NCBI RefSeq assembly: GCF_025127995.1
Contig: NZ_JAHLYP010000042.1
Coordinates: 1-64,000 of the forward strand
DNA: 64,000 nucleotides
Direction of reading: 5' to 3'
Origin: Synechococcus sp. CS-1332
GTDB taxonomy: Bacteria; Cyanobacteriota; Cyanobacteriia; PCC-6307; Cyanobiaceae
Shown: piece after piece, positions 1 through 7,352 of the stretch
Layout: the number at the start of each line of letters is the position of its first letter
Numbering within the stretch: the stretch's first letter is position 1
The notes under the pieces: model-generated
Seen by the model: the letters and a program-made list of their open reading frames with translations, nothing else
The model's database searches: none
What the model was told of the DNA's origin: nothing
Position numbers and translations under genes: made by a program

Positions 1-29
1 CCCCCCCCCCCCCCCCCCCCCCCCCCCCC
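1..29. repeat. Poly-C tract of 29 C at the window edge
   Basis: The first 29 bases are all C. The run is in frame with the downstream chaperone-like gene and would read as a proline stretch that continues through CCG, CCA and CCG. It may be a genuine proline-linker tract, or an assembly artefact at a contig end. Its upstream extent cannot be seen. Confidence 0.9.
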
Positions 30-555
30 GCCACCGGTGATGGCCGCCACGGACGAGGAAACCTTGGTGAGCCTCACCCCGGAGCAGGCGCTCAGTGGCC
101 AGCGACTGGAGCTGGAGTTGCGTGATGGCACCGTCGTGGAGGTCTGGTCCCCCCCCCTGGCGGGGGATGGCTGGCGGCTGCGGCTGGCCGGCGTGGCGGC
201 CGGCGGCGCCGATCACTTCCTGCAGTTGCGGGTACGAACGCAGGAGGGGCTGCGCATCGATGGCCTGCGGGTGCTCTACCAACTCGATCTCCACCCCGCC
301 GATGCCGCCCTCGGTTGCCAGGCGGTGGTGCCCACCCTGGAGGGCCCCGTGCGGCTGCGGGTGCCTCCCGGTTCCTCCAGCGGCCGTCTGCTGCGCCTGC
401 GGCGCCGGGGCCAGAGCCAGGGGGAGCAACGGGGCGACCAACTGGTGGAGGTGCGGATCGTCGTTCCTGACCAGCCGTCTGAAGCGGAGGAGGCCCTGTT
501 CCGCCGCTTGCGGGAGCTGGACCAGGAGCAGAACAGCGTCACCAGCGACGACTGA
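1..555 (+). CDS. DnaJ-like chaperone, C-terminal part (5' truncated)
   Basis: The frame is open from the first base to the TGA at 553-555. Residues after the proline run read as the C-terminal substrate-binding domain of a DnaJ/CbpA-type co-chaperone: 'LTPEQALSGQRLELELRDG' is followed by 'RVPPGSSSGRLLRLRRRG' and 'GDQLVEVRIVVP', the usual beta-barrel signature of DnaJ C domains. No J domain is visible, so it presumably lies upstream of the window, joined by the proline-rich linker. A GTG (37) and an ATG (40) sit just after the poly-C tract, but an upstream start is more likely. Such proteins stimulate the ATPase of a DnaK partner in the cytoplasm. The next gene (DUF3110) follows on the same strand after 56 nt. 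Confidence 0.75.
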   Translation, partial: PPPPPPPPPPPPVMAATDEETLVSLTPEQALSGQRLELELRDGTVVEVWSPPLAGDGWRLRLAGVAAGGADHFLQLRVRTQEGLRIDGLRVLYQLDLHPADAALGCQAVVPTLEGPVRLRVPPGSSSGRLLRLRRRGQSQGEQRGDQLVEVRIVVPDQPSEAEEALFRRLRELDQEQNSVTSDD

Positions 556-611
556 TCGCCACCGCGGCCACCGGCGGATGACACACTGGCCTGCGCCCCA
601 TCCGTGACGCT

Positions 612-1052
612 GTGACTGCCAGTGGATCCCCACACAAGCCGGTGCATGTCCTGCTGTTCGATCCGGGCAGCGACCAGGAGGGCATCCATTCCCTTGAGCT
701 CGGGGGGCGCACGGTGGTGCTGTTGTTCGAGGACCCTGACGATGCCGAGCGCTATGCAGGCCTGTTAGAAGCCCAGGATTTTCCAGTGCCCTGCGTTGAG
801 GCCCTGGATCGGGAGGAGCTGGAGAAGTTCTGCGCCGAGGCTGGCTATGAAGCCCGCTTCGTTCCGGCCGGTTTTCTGCCCAACAGCGAGGAGGAGCGGC
901 TGCTGATCGCGCCGCCCGAACGCAACATGGACGTGACCTCCTGGAAAGAAGAGCAGGAGTTGGCAGGGAAAGCCGGAGCCGAGGCTCCCGAGGCCGCCGG
1001 CAGCGATCCGGAGCTGGAGGCCTTTCGTCGCCGCCTCGAAGGACTGCTTTGA
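612..1052 (+). CDS. DUF3110 domain protein
   Basis: A protein of 146 residues starting at GTG 612. The first 100 residues ('VHVLLFDPGSDQEGIHSLEL...RTVVLLFEDPDDAERYAGLLEAQDF') match the cyanobacterial and plastid DUF3110 family: a short alpha/beta fold predicted to be soluble, with no known reaction. The C-terminal third is acidic and low in complexity (PERNMDVTSWKEEQEL, then an Ala/Glu-rich tail). Its TGA overlaps the TTG start of murQ, so the two are probably translationally coupled. Family membership is fairly sure; function is unknown. Confidence 0.75.
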   Translation: MTASGSPHKPVHVLLFDPGSDQEGIHSLELGGRTVVLLFEDPDDAERYAGLLEAQDFPVPCVEALDREELEKFCAEAGYEARFVPAGFLPNSEEERLLIAPPERNMDVTSWKEEQELAGKAGAEAPEAAGSDPELEAFRRRLEGLL

Positions 1053-1996
1053 GCACTCCCGGTAGCGACAGGGGCCATCTGCTCACCGAGCGGCCCAACC
1101 CGGCCAGCGAAGACCTCGACCGGCTGCCGACGGCGTCCCTGGTGGCGTTGTTCTGCGCCAACGACCTGCTGCCCCAGCAGGCGGTGGCGGCCGCAGCACC
1201 GGCCCTGGCGGCGGCCATCGACGCCATTGCGGCTCGACTGTCGAGCGGCGGGCGTCTGTTCTATCTGGGGGCCGGCACCTCCGGCCGGCTCGGGGTGCTG
1301 GATGCGGCGGAGTGTCCGCCCACGTTCTGCAGCCCCCCTGAGCTGGTGCAGGGGGTGCTGGCAGGCGGGGCGGCGGCCCTGCTGCGCAGCTCCGAGGGCC
1401 TGGAGGACCTGCCGGACTCGGGTCGGGACGACCTCACCCAGCGGGGCTTCGGCCCAGCGGATGCCTTGGTGGGCATTGCTGCCGGCGGCACCACCCCCTA
1501 CGTGCTCGGCGGGCTGGCCCACGGCCGCGCCATCGGGGCCTTGACCGTGGCCGTGGCATGTGTACCCGCCGACCAGGTGCCGATGCCCTGTGATATCGAC
1601 ATCCGCCTGCTGACCGGCCCCGAGCTGCTGACTGGCTCCACCCGGCTGAAGGCGGGCACGGCCACCAAGATGGCCCTCAACATCCTCTCCACCGGCGTCA
1701 TGGTCCGCCTGGGGAAGGTCTTCGGCAACCGCATGGTGGACGTGGCGGTCACCAACAGCAAGCTGGAGGACCGAGCTCTGCGCATCCTGCGGGACCTGGC
1801 CGGAGTTCCCCGCCAGCAGGGCCTGGGCCTGTTGCAGCGGGCCGGGGGATCGGTGCGTCTGGCGCTGCTGATGGCCGCCTCCGGCCTGGAGGCCGAGGCG
1901 GCGCGGGCGGCCTTGGACCGCCACGGCCCCGGACTGCGCCGGTGCCTTGACGGCCTCGGCGTCAGTCTGCAGCCGACGTCGCCTCCGCCTCTCTGA
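1049..1996 (+). CDS. murQ: N-acetylmuramic acid 6-phosphate etherase MurQ
   Basis: MurQ removes the lactyl ether of MurNAc-6-phosphate to give GlcNAc-6-phosphate and D-lactate in peptidoglycan recycling. The 315-residue length matches the family (about 300). The N-terminal 'LTERPNPASEDLDRL' is the family hallmark, and the SIS-fold motif 'GAGTSGRLGVLDAAECPPTF' is at about residues 74-93; 'GTATKMALNILSTGVMVRLG' follows later. I chose the TTG at 1049 because it overlaps the DUF3110 stop (TTGA) and keeps the conserved N-terminus. The 3' end overlaps the convergent mtnP by 35 nt. No MurNAc kinase or PTS transporter is visible in this window, so the source of MurNAc-6-phosphate is not shown. Confidence 0.92.
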   Translation: MSTPGSDRGHLLTERPNPASEDLDRLPTASLVALFCANDLLPQQAVAAAAPALAAAIDAIAARLSSGGRLFYLGAGTSGRLGVLDAAECPPTFCSPPELVQGVLAGGAAALLRSSEGLEDLPDSGRDDLTQRGFGPADALVGIAAGGTTPYVLGGLAHGRAIGALTVAVACVPADQVPMPCDIDIRLLTGPELLTGSTRLKAGTATKMALNILSTGVMVRLGKVFGNRMVDVAVTNSKLEDRALRILRDLAGVPRQQGLGLLQRAGGSVRLALLMAASGLEAEAARAALDRHGPGLRRCLDGLGVSLQPTSPPPL

Positions 1997-2933
1997 ACGG
2001 TCCCCAGTAGGGGGCGGTGAACAGCTCGGTGCGGCGGCGAGTGGCTGGCGGCACCTGGCCGGCCGGGGTCATCAGCGCATCCTTCAGGGCCTGGTGGGCC
2101 GGGCTTGGGGGCCGCAGGGCCTGCACCCGCTCGGCGGCCAGGCGCACGATCTGTTGGGCCAGGGCCGCATTGGCACGCAGATTATCGATCACCAGCTCGA
2201 CGGTGACGGCGTCATGCATCGCGTGCCAGCAGTCATAGTCGGTGACCATCGCCAGGGTGGCGTAGGCCATCTCCGCTTCCCGCGCCAGCCGTGCTTCGGT
2301 GTGGTTGGTCATGCCGATCACCGTGCAGCCCCAGGAGCGGTACAGCTCGGACTCGGCCCGGGTGGAGAAGGCCGGCCCCTCCATGCAGAGGTAGGTGCCG
2401 CCGCGGTGCAGCTGGCGACCCTCCGGCATCAGGCTGTCGCCCACATCCTCGAGAACCCTGGAGAGCACAGCGCAGTAGGGGTCGGCATTGCCCACGTGGG
2501 CCACCAGCCCCTCACCGAAGAAGGTGAGCGGCCGCTGCATGGTGCGATCGATGAACTGATCGGGCACCAGCATGTCGAGGGGACGCACGTTCTCCTGGAG
2601 CGAGCCAACGGCCGACACTGACAGGATCCAGCGCACGCCGAGGGAGCGCAGGGCCCAGAGGTTGGCCCGGTAGGGAACCTCACTGGGGGTGAAGGTGTGG
2701 TGTCGGCCGTGCCGGGCCAGGAAGACCACCTCGAGATCGCCGATGCGACCGAGTCGCAGGCTGTCGGAAGGAGGGCCGTAGGGGGTTTCGACGCTCAGTT
2801 CGCGGACGTCCTCCAGACCCTCCATGGCATAGAGGCCGCTGCCACCGAGCACCCCGAGGCGGGCCTGGGCAAGGTCGGGGCTCGCCAGACCACGGGCCTG
2901 GGAGGAGGGGGAACTGGGCTCGGTGGTGGCCAT
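1962..2933 (-). CDS. mtnP: S-methyl-5'-thioadenosine phosphorylase
   Basis: This enzyme splits methylthioadenosine with phosphate into adenine and methylthioribose-1-phosphate, the first step of methionine salvage. From the ATG at 2933 the protein has 323 residues. Near the N-terminus is the phosphate-binding '[16 protein letters not shown]', then '[20 protein letters not shown]', 'SAVGSLQE', '[16 protein letters not shown]' and '[16 protein letters not shown]', all typical of the PNP/MTAP family, here the MTAP type. Upstream in-frame ATGs exist as far as 3083 but would run into the divergent cyclophilin gene. The 3' end overlaps murQ by 35 nt. It is functionally linked to metH further along the window. 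Confidence 0.9.
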   Translation of the reverse strand: MATTEPSSPSSQARGLASPDLAQARLGVLGGSGLYAMEGLEDVRELSVETPYGPPSDSLRLGRIGDLEVVFLARHGRHHTFTPSEVPYRANLWALRSLGVRWILSVSAVGSLQENVRPLDMLVPDQFIDRTMQRPLTFFGEGLVAHVGNADPYCAVLSRVLEDVGDSLMPEGRQLHRGGTYLCMEGPAFSTRAESELYRSWGCTVIGMTNHTEARLAREAEMAYATLAMVTDYDCWHAMHDAVTVELVIDNLRANAALAQQIVRLAAERVQALRPPSPAHQALKDALMTPAGQVPPATRRRTELFTAPYWGPFREAEATSAAD

Positions 2934-2982
2934 GGAAGGAGGGTCCCCTGGACGGATACAGTCGAAGTTTGCCTCCTCGACC

Positions 2983-3423
2983 GTGACCAAGGCCCTGATG
3001 GACACCGACGCCGGCCTGATCACCATTGATCTGTTCGACACCGAGGCCCCCGGCACCGTCGCGAATTTCGTCAAGCTCTCCAAGGACGGCTTCTACGACG
3101 GCCTCGCCTTTCACCGGGTGATCAATGGCTTCATGGCCCAGGGTGGCTGTCCCAACAGCCGTGAAGGTGCCCGCGGCACGGCCGGCACCGGCGGCCCCGG
3201 CTACACGATTCCCTGCGAGATCAACGCCCAGAAGCACAAGGCCGGCAGCCTCTCAATGGCCCATGCGGGCCGCAACACCGGGGGCAGTCAGTTCTTCCTG
3301 TGCCACGGCCCCCAGCCCCACCTGGATGGTCAGCACACGGTGTTCGGCCACACCGAAAACATCGATGTGGTGCTGGCTCTCAAGAACGGCAGCCGCATCC
3401 GCACGGTGACGATCGAGGCCTAG
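2983..3423 (+). CDS. Cyclophilin-type peptidyl-prolyl cis-trans isomerase
   Basis: A compact 146-residue cyclophilin without a signal peptide, so probably cytoplasmic. Motifs are '[21 protein letters not shown]', '[20 protein letters not shown]' and '[17 protein letters not shown]', which carry the catalytic Arg and the PPIase signature, then '[11 protein letters not shown]'. I chose GTG 2983 because related cyanobacterial proteins begin at this MTKAL-type sequence; the frame is open upstream to 2923 but that stretch overlaps the mtnP 5' end. The gene is divergent from mtnP (49 nt) and convergent with ribBA. The two stop codons share the 4-nt palindrome CTAG. Confidence 0.92.
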   Translation: MTKALMDTDAGLITIDLFDTEAPGTVANFVKLSKDGFYDGLAFHRVINGFMAQGGCPNSREGARGTAGTGGPGYTIPCEINAQKHKAGSLSMAHAGRNTGGSQFFLCHGPQPHLDGQHTVFGHTENIDVVLALKNGSRIRTVTIEA

Positions 3424-5177
3424 GACCAGACGATGAAGGCGCCGGGGGTGAGGTTGAGAAGTGGGCAGGTGAGCGAGCTGCCCGGCTCCCCAAGCCCTGT
3501 TTCCACCCCGGCCGCCGAGACCGTGGCGCCGGGCGGCACCAGATCGGTCAGTTGGCGACGCTCCGGTTCCAGGTCGATGCTCGGATGGCCCTTGCGGCGG
3601 GCGTCGGGCGCCAGCAGCAGATTCACCCCGGAGGTGCCCTGCCAGCGGGCCATCTCCATCAGGGGACCGGCCAGGTCGGCGGCGGTCAGCTGACGGCCCT
3701 GCTGGGCGGCCAGCAGCAGGGCCAGCCCAGGACGGTGGAGGAGCGCCAGCAGGCGGGGATCCTCCTCGCGCTCGAGCAGCAGGCCGACGCGTCGGGCCCA
3801 GTCCCGCAGGCTCTCGAGACGGCTGGCCCCCAGAAGGGGATCTTCGGGGCCGTGCCAGCCCAGCACCGCCGTGAGTCCATGGGACTCCACATCCATCAGG
3901 TGCCCCAGCTTGGTGCGCTTCACCCGCAGGTAGGCGGCGTTGTGGATGCCGGGGTCCATCACCAGGGGGACCCGGTCGATCACCTGCAGGCCGTAGCCGC
4001 CGAGCCCGGCAATCTTGCGGGGGTTGTTGGTGATCAGCCGCAGCCGACGCACCCCGAGGTCGCTGAGGATCTGGGCCCCGACGCCGTAGTTGCGGAGATC
4101 GGCGGCGAAACCCAGCCGCTCGTTGGCTTCCACCGTGTCCAGGCCGCCATCCTGCAGGCTGTAGGCCTTGAGCTTGTTGATCAGGCCGATGCCGCGGCCT
4201 TCCTGGCGCAGGTAGACCACCACCCCTTCGCCGGCGGACTCGATCATGCGCAGGGCCGCCTCCAGCTGGGGGCGGCAGTCGCAACGCAGCGAACCGAAAG
4301 CATCGCCGGTGAGGCACTCGGAGTGCACCCGCACCAACACCGGGCCGGTGCCGCGTTCCGGGTAGCCCTTGACGATCGCCACATGCTCGCTGCCATCGAG
4401 CTCGTTGCGGTAACCGATGGCCCGGAACTGGCCGAAGCTGCTGGGCAGGGTGGCCTCCGCCTGGCGGGCCACGAAGCGCTCGGTGTCGAGGCGATAGCGG
4501 ATCAGGTCGGCGATGCTGATCAGCCGCAGCCCGTGCTGCCGGGCGTAGTCGGCGAGCTGGGCCAGGCGGGCCATGGAGCCATCGGCGTTCTGGATCTCGC
4601 AGATCACGCCGGCGGGATAGAGCCCGGCCAGACGGGCCAGGTCGACGGCCGCCTCCGTGTGGCCCGCCCGTTGCAGCACGCCGCCCTGGCGGGCCCGCAG
4701 GGGGAAGATGTGGCCGGGGCGGCGCAGGTCGGCCGGGCGCGAGTCCGGATGGATCGCCACCTGGATCGTCCGGGCCCGGTCGTCGGCCGAGATGCCCGTG
4801 CTCACCCCCCGCTCCGGCCCTGCATCCACGCTCACCGTGAAGGCGGTCTGGTTGCTGTCGGTGTTGCGGTCCACCATCAGGGGCAGATCCAGGGCATCGA
4901 GCCGTTCCCCTTCCATGGCCAGGCAGATCAGGCCCCTGGCATCGGTGGCCATGAAGTTGATCTGCTGGGGCGTCGCGAACTGGGCTGCACAGATCAGATC
5001 GCCTTCGTTCTCGCGGTTCTCGTCATCGACCACCACGATCGATTCGCCGTTGCGGATCGCCGCCAATGCATCCGCGATGGCATCGAAGTGGATGCCGGTG
5101 GATTGGCGTGGGCCGGACAGAAGGGTCAAGGGACAGAAAGAAAGAGGAAGACCTGCGCCCACATCGGCGATGGACAT
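3420..5177 (-). CDS. ribBA: Bifunctional DHBP synthase / GTP cyclohydrolase II
   Basis: This enzyme supplies both precursors of riboflavin. The N-terminal DHBP synthase domain (about residues 30-230) carries '[13 protein letters not shown]'. The GTP cyclohydrolase II domain (about 240-430) carries the zinc site '[17 protein letters not shown]' and '[20 protein letters not shown]'. About 150 further residues follow with no catalytic motif I recognise, so the protein (585 residues) is longer than a standard RibBA. The start is uncertain: ATG 5177 lies inside a 12-13 nt tandem repeat, and in-frame GTG and TTG codons follow at about residues 6 and 17, before the conserved sequence begins near residue 29. 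No FMN riboswitch is recognisable upstream. The stop shares CTAG with the convergent cyclophilin gene. Confidence 0.93.
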   Translation of the reverse strand: MSIADVGAGLPLSFCPLTLLSGPRQSTGIHFDAIADALAAIRNGESIVVVDDENRENEGDLICAAQFATPQQINFMATDARGLICLAMEGERLDALDLPLMVDRNTDSNQTAFTVSVDAGPERGVSTGISADDRARTIQVAIHPDSRPADLRRPGHIFPLRARQGGVLQRAGHTEAAVDLARLAGLYPAGVICEIQNADGSMARLAQLADYARQHGLRLISIADLIRYRLDTERFVARQAEATLPSSFGQFRAIGYRNELDGSEHVAIVKGYPERGTGPVLVRVHSECLTGDAFGSLRCDCRPQLEAALRMIESAGEGVVVYLRQEGRGIGLINKLKAYSLQDGGLDTVEANERLGFAADLRNYGVGAQILSDLGVRRLRLITNNPRKIAGLGGYGLQVIDRVPLVMDPGIHNAAYLRVKRTKLGHLMDVESHGLTAVLGWHGPEDPLLGASRLESLRDWARRVGLLLEREEDPRLLALLHRPGLALLLAAQQGRQLTAADLAGPLMEMARWQGTSGVNLLLAPDARRKGHPSIDLEPERRQLTDLVPPGATVSAAGVETGLGEPGSSLTCPLLNLTPGAFIVWS

Positions 5178-5220
5178 CGGCGATGGGCGTGGCGATGGAC
5201 GTGGTGATGGACGTGGCCGA
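5161..5220. repeat. 12-13 nt tandem repeat over the ribBA start
   Basis: ACATCGGCGATGG occurs twice in exact tandem (5161-5173 and 5174-5186). Three related units of about 12 nt follow (GCGTGGCGATGG, ACGTGGTGATGG, ACGTGGCCGA). The repeat covers the 5' end of ribBA and the intergenic space before argC. AT-rich TATTTATAG at 5241-5249 lies beyond it and could be a -10 region for argC, with no clear -35. Confidence 0.8.
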
Positions 5221-5285
5221 TCCCTGAAAGAATCGAACCTTATTTATAGGGTGCCGGTACTATCCAGCGTTCCTTGGCGTTCCGC

Positions 5286-6350
5286 ATGGCTGGCAAGCGC
5301 GTTGCGGTGATCGGTGCCAGCGGCTACGGGGGACTGCAGACCCTGCGGCTACTGCAGGGCCACCCCCATCTCACGGTGAGCTTTCTGGGCGGGGAGCGCA
5401 GCACGGGCAAGCGCTGGAGCGAACTGGTCCCCTTCCTGCCCCTGGAGGACGACCTGGTGGTGCGTTCGCCGGACCCGGAAGCCATCGCCGCCGCCGCCGA
5501 TCTGGCCGTGCTGAGCCTGCCGAACGGTCTGGCGGCCGGTCTGGTGCCCGAATTGCTGCAGCGCGGCGTCAAGGTGGTGGATCTCTCGGCCGACTACCGC
5601 TACCGCTCCCTGGCCCAGTGGCAGGAGGTCTACGCCGCCGAAGCCCGCCAGGTGGCCCGCCAGGACGGCGACCTCTGCCAGGAGGCGGTGTACGGACTGG
5701 TGGAAGTGGCGGAGGCACGCATCCGCGAGGCTCGCCTGGTGGCGGCCCCCGGTTGTTTCCCCACGGCAAGCCTGCTGGCCCTGTTGCCGTTCCTGGAGCA
5801 GGGACTGATCGAGACGAGTGGCATCGTCATCGATGCCAAGACCGGCACATCCGGCGGCGGCCGGGCCGCCAAGGAGAACCTGCTGCTGGCCGAGGCCGCC
5901 GAGGCGGTCGCTCCCTATGGGGTGGTCGGCCATCGCCATACCAGTGAGATTGAGCAGCTGGCGGCCCAGGCGGCGGGCCAACCGATCCAGCTGCAGTTCA
6001 CGCCCCACCTGATGCCGATGGTGCGCGGCCTGCTGGCCACGGTCTACGGGCGGCTGCGGGACCCTGGACTCACGGCCGAGGACTGCACCACCTTGCTGAA
6101 GGCCTCCTACCGCCACAGCCCCACGGTGCAGGTGCTGCCGGTGGGGATCTATCCCTCCACCAAGTGGGTGCGCAACACCAACCGTTGCCTGCTCTCGGTG
6201 CAGGTCGACCCGCGGACCGGCCAACTCATCATCATGAGCGCCATCGACAACCTCGTGAAGGGGCAGGCCGGCCAGGGGGTGCAGTGCCTCAACCTGCTCA
6301 GCGGCCTGGAGGCGGGAACCGGCCTGCCGCTGCTGCCCTTCTACCCCTGA
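5286..6350 (+). CDS. argC: N-acetyl-gamma-glutamyl-phosphate reductase
   Basis: ArgC reduces N-acetylglutamyl-phosphate to the semialdehyde with NADPH, the third step of arginine synthesis. The protein has 354 residues from ATG 5286. The N-terminal Rossmann motif is 'RVAVIGASGYGGLQTLRLL', and the active-site Cys157 lies in 'AAPGCFPTASLLAL'. 'KTGTSGGGRAAKENLL' and 'VGHRHTSEIEQLA' are also family-specific. A TTG at 5274 is in frame, but the ATG sits directly before the conserved sequence. The 3' end overlaps the convergent purN by 10 nt. It stands alone from other arg genes. Confidence 0.95.
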   Translation: MAGKRVAVIGASGYGGLQTLRLLQGHPHLTVSFLGGERSTGKRWSELVPFLPLEDDLVVRSPDPEAIAAAADLAVLSLPNGLAAGLVPELLQRGVKVVDLSADYRYRSLAQWQEVYAAEARQVARQDGDLCQEAVYGLVEVAEARIREARLVAAPGCFPTASLLALLPFLEQGLIETSGIVIDAKTGTSGGGRAAKENLLLAEAAEAVAPYGVVGHRHTSEIEQLAAQAAGQPIQLQFTPHLMPMVRGLLATVYGRLRDPGLTAEDCTTLLKASYRHSPTVQVLPVGIYPSTKWVRNTNRCLLSVQVDPRTGQLIIMSAIDNLVKGQAGQGVQCLNLLSGLEAGTGLPLLPFYP

Positions 6351-7000
6351 GCCAGCCGCTGGGCGGCCAGGGTGACGGCCATTGGCAGGATCCGATGCTC
6401 CTGCCGCTGGATGCGGGCATGGAGCCGCTGTCGGTCGTCCTCCGGCAGTACCGGCACGGCCGCCTGCACCAGGATCGTTCCCGCATCCACCTCCTCTGTC
6501 ACCAGGTGGGCCGTGCAGCCCGCCAGGGTGACCCCGGCAGCCAGGGCCTGCGCCACCCCATCGGCGCCGCGGAAGCTGGGCAGCAGCGAGGGGTGGATGT
6601 TGAGCAGGCGCTCCGGGAACGCCTCGATCAACACGGGGGTGACGATGCGCATCCAGCCGGCCATCACCACCAGATCAACCCGGTGGGCCCGGAACAGGGC
6701 GATCAGAGCTTGATCCAGGGCCTGCCGTGACGGCTGGCGGCGGTGGTCGAACACCTGGCAGGGGATGGCGAGCCGTTCGGCCCGGCGTTGGGCCCCGCAG
6801 CCGTCGCGATTCACGGCCAGAACGACCACCTGCCCTTGCAGGCGTCCCTCCGCGCAGGCCATGACAAGGGCCTCGAAGTTGCTGCCCTCGCCGGAGGCCA
6901 TCACCGCCAGTCGCAGTGGGGCCCCACCGGCCGGCAGCGGCTGTGGCAATGGCCACTGGAGAGACCCGCTGGGATCGCTATGGTCAGCGAAATCGGGCAT
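6341..7000 (-). CDS. purN: Phosphoribosylglycinamide formyltransferase
   Basis: PurN formylates GAR with 10-formyl-THF in purine synthesis. The protein has about 220 residues. Motifs are 'LAVMASGEGSNFEALV' (substrate phosphate loop), 'MAGWMRIVTPVLIEAFPERL', then 'LNIHPSLLPSFRGADG' with the catalytic His, and 'TAHLVTEEVDAGTILVQ'. The roughly 30-residue N-terminal extension before the first strand is not conserved. ATG 7000 leaves 7 nt before the divergent ycf35-like start; ATG 7009 would overlap that start. Confidence 0.93.
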   Translation of the reverse strand: MPDFADHSDPSGSLQWPLPQPLPAGGAPLRLAVMASGEGSNFEALVMACAEGRLQGQVVVLAVNRDGCGAQRRAERLAIPCQVFDHRRQPSRQALDQALIALFRAHRVDLVVMAGWMRIVTPVLIEAFPERLLNIHPSLLPSFRGADGVAQALAAGVTLAGCTAHLVTEEVDAGTILVQAAVPVLPEDDRQRLHARIQRQEHRILPMAVTLAAQRLAQG

Positions 7001-7007
7001 TGCGTCC

Positions 7008-7352
7008 ATGTCCCACCTCACCATCCTGCCCACCGTGCTGCGGGATACGGATGTCCTGGGGGCCACCCTCTCCACCCTCAACCTCCCCTGGCGGCATGGC
7101 GGAGAACTCGTCGGATTCGGTGGTGATCGCCAGCCGGTGACGTTGCGCTTGCAGTTGAAGGATGGTCAGGGCCTGGGATGGGTCCGTCAGGCGGATGGAT
7201 CCCTGGCTCTGGTGGGCGATCTCCAGCGCATCAGCCGCAACACCCCTCTGCAGCGGTTGCTGGGCCGGATCACCCGGGCCTATGCCGCCAGGGCCGCCCT
7301 CCAGGACGCCAGCCTGGCTTTCCCCACGGCGTCGATCGAGCTCCGTGTCTGA
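7008..7352 (+). CDS. DUF1257 (Ycf35-like) protein
   Basis: A protein of 114 residues beginning 'MSHLTILPTVLRDTDVLGAT', the characteristic opening of the DUF1257/Ycf35 family found in cyanobacteria and algal plastids. The core 'QPVTLRLQLKDGQGLGWVRQADGSLALVGDLQR' follows. It has no signal peptide or membrane segment. The biochemical role is not established; the family is widespread in oxygenic phototrophs. ATG 7008 is the start because the conserved sequence begins there. The stop overlaps the GTG start of the following peptidase by 8 nt, which suggests coupled translation. Confidence 0.8.
   Translation: MSHLTILPTVLRDTDVLGATLSTLNLPWRHGGELVGFGGDRQPVTLRLQLKDGQGLGWVRQADGSLALVGDLQRISRNTPLQRLLGRITRAYAARAALQDASLAFPTASIELRV

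Noticed and set aside
845-1924. Long minus-strand open frame across DUF3110 and murQ
   Set aside because: It is antisense to two well-supported genes and its product is Gly/Gln/His-rich with no motif. High GC content keeps such shadow frames open.
5178-5285. FMN riboswitch upstream of ribBA
   Set aside because: The gap is short and filled with a simple repeat; none of the conserved RFN element blocks are visible.
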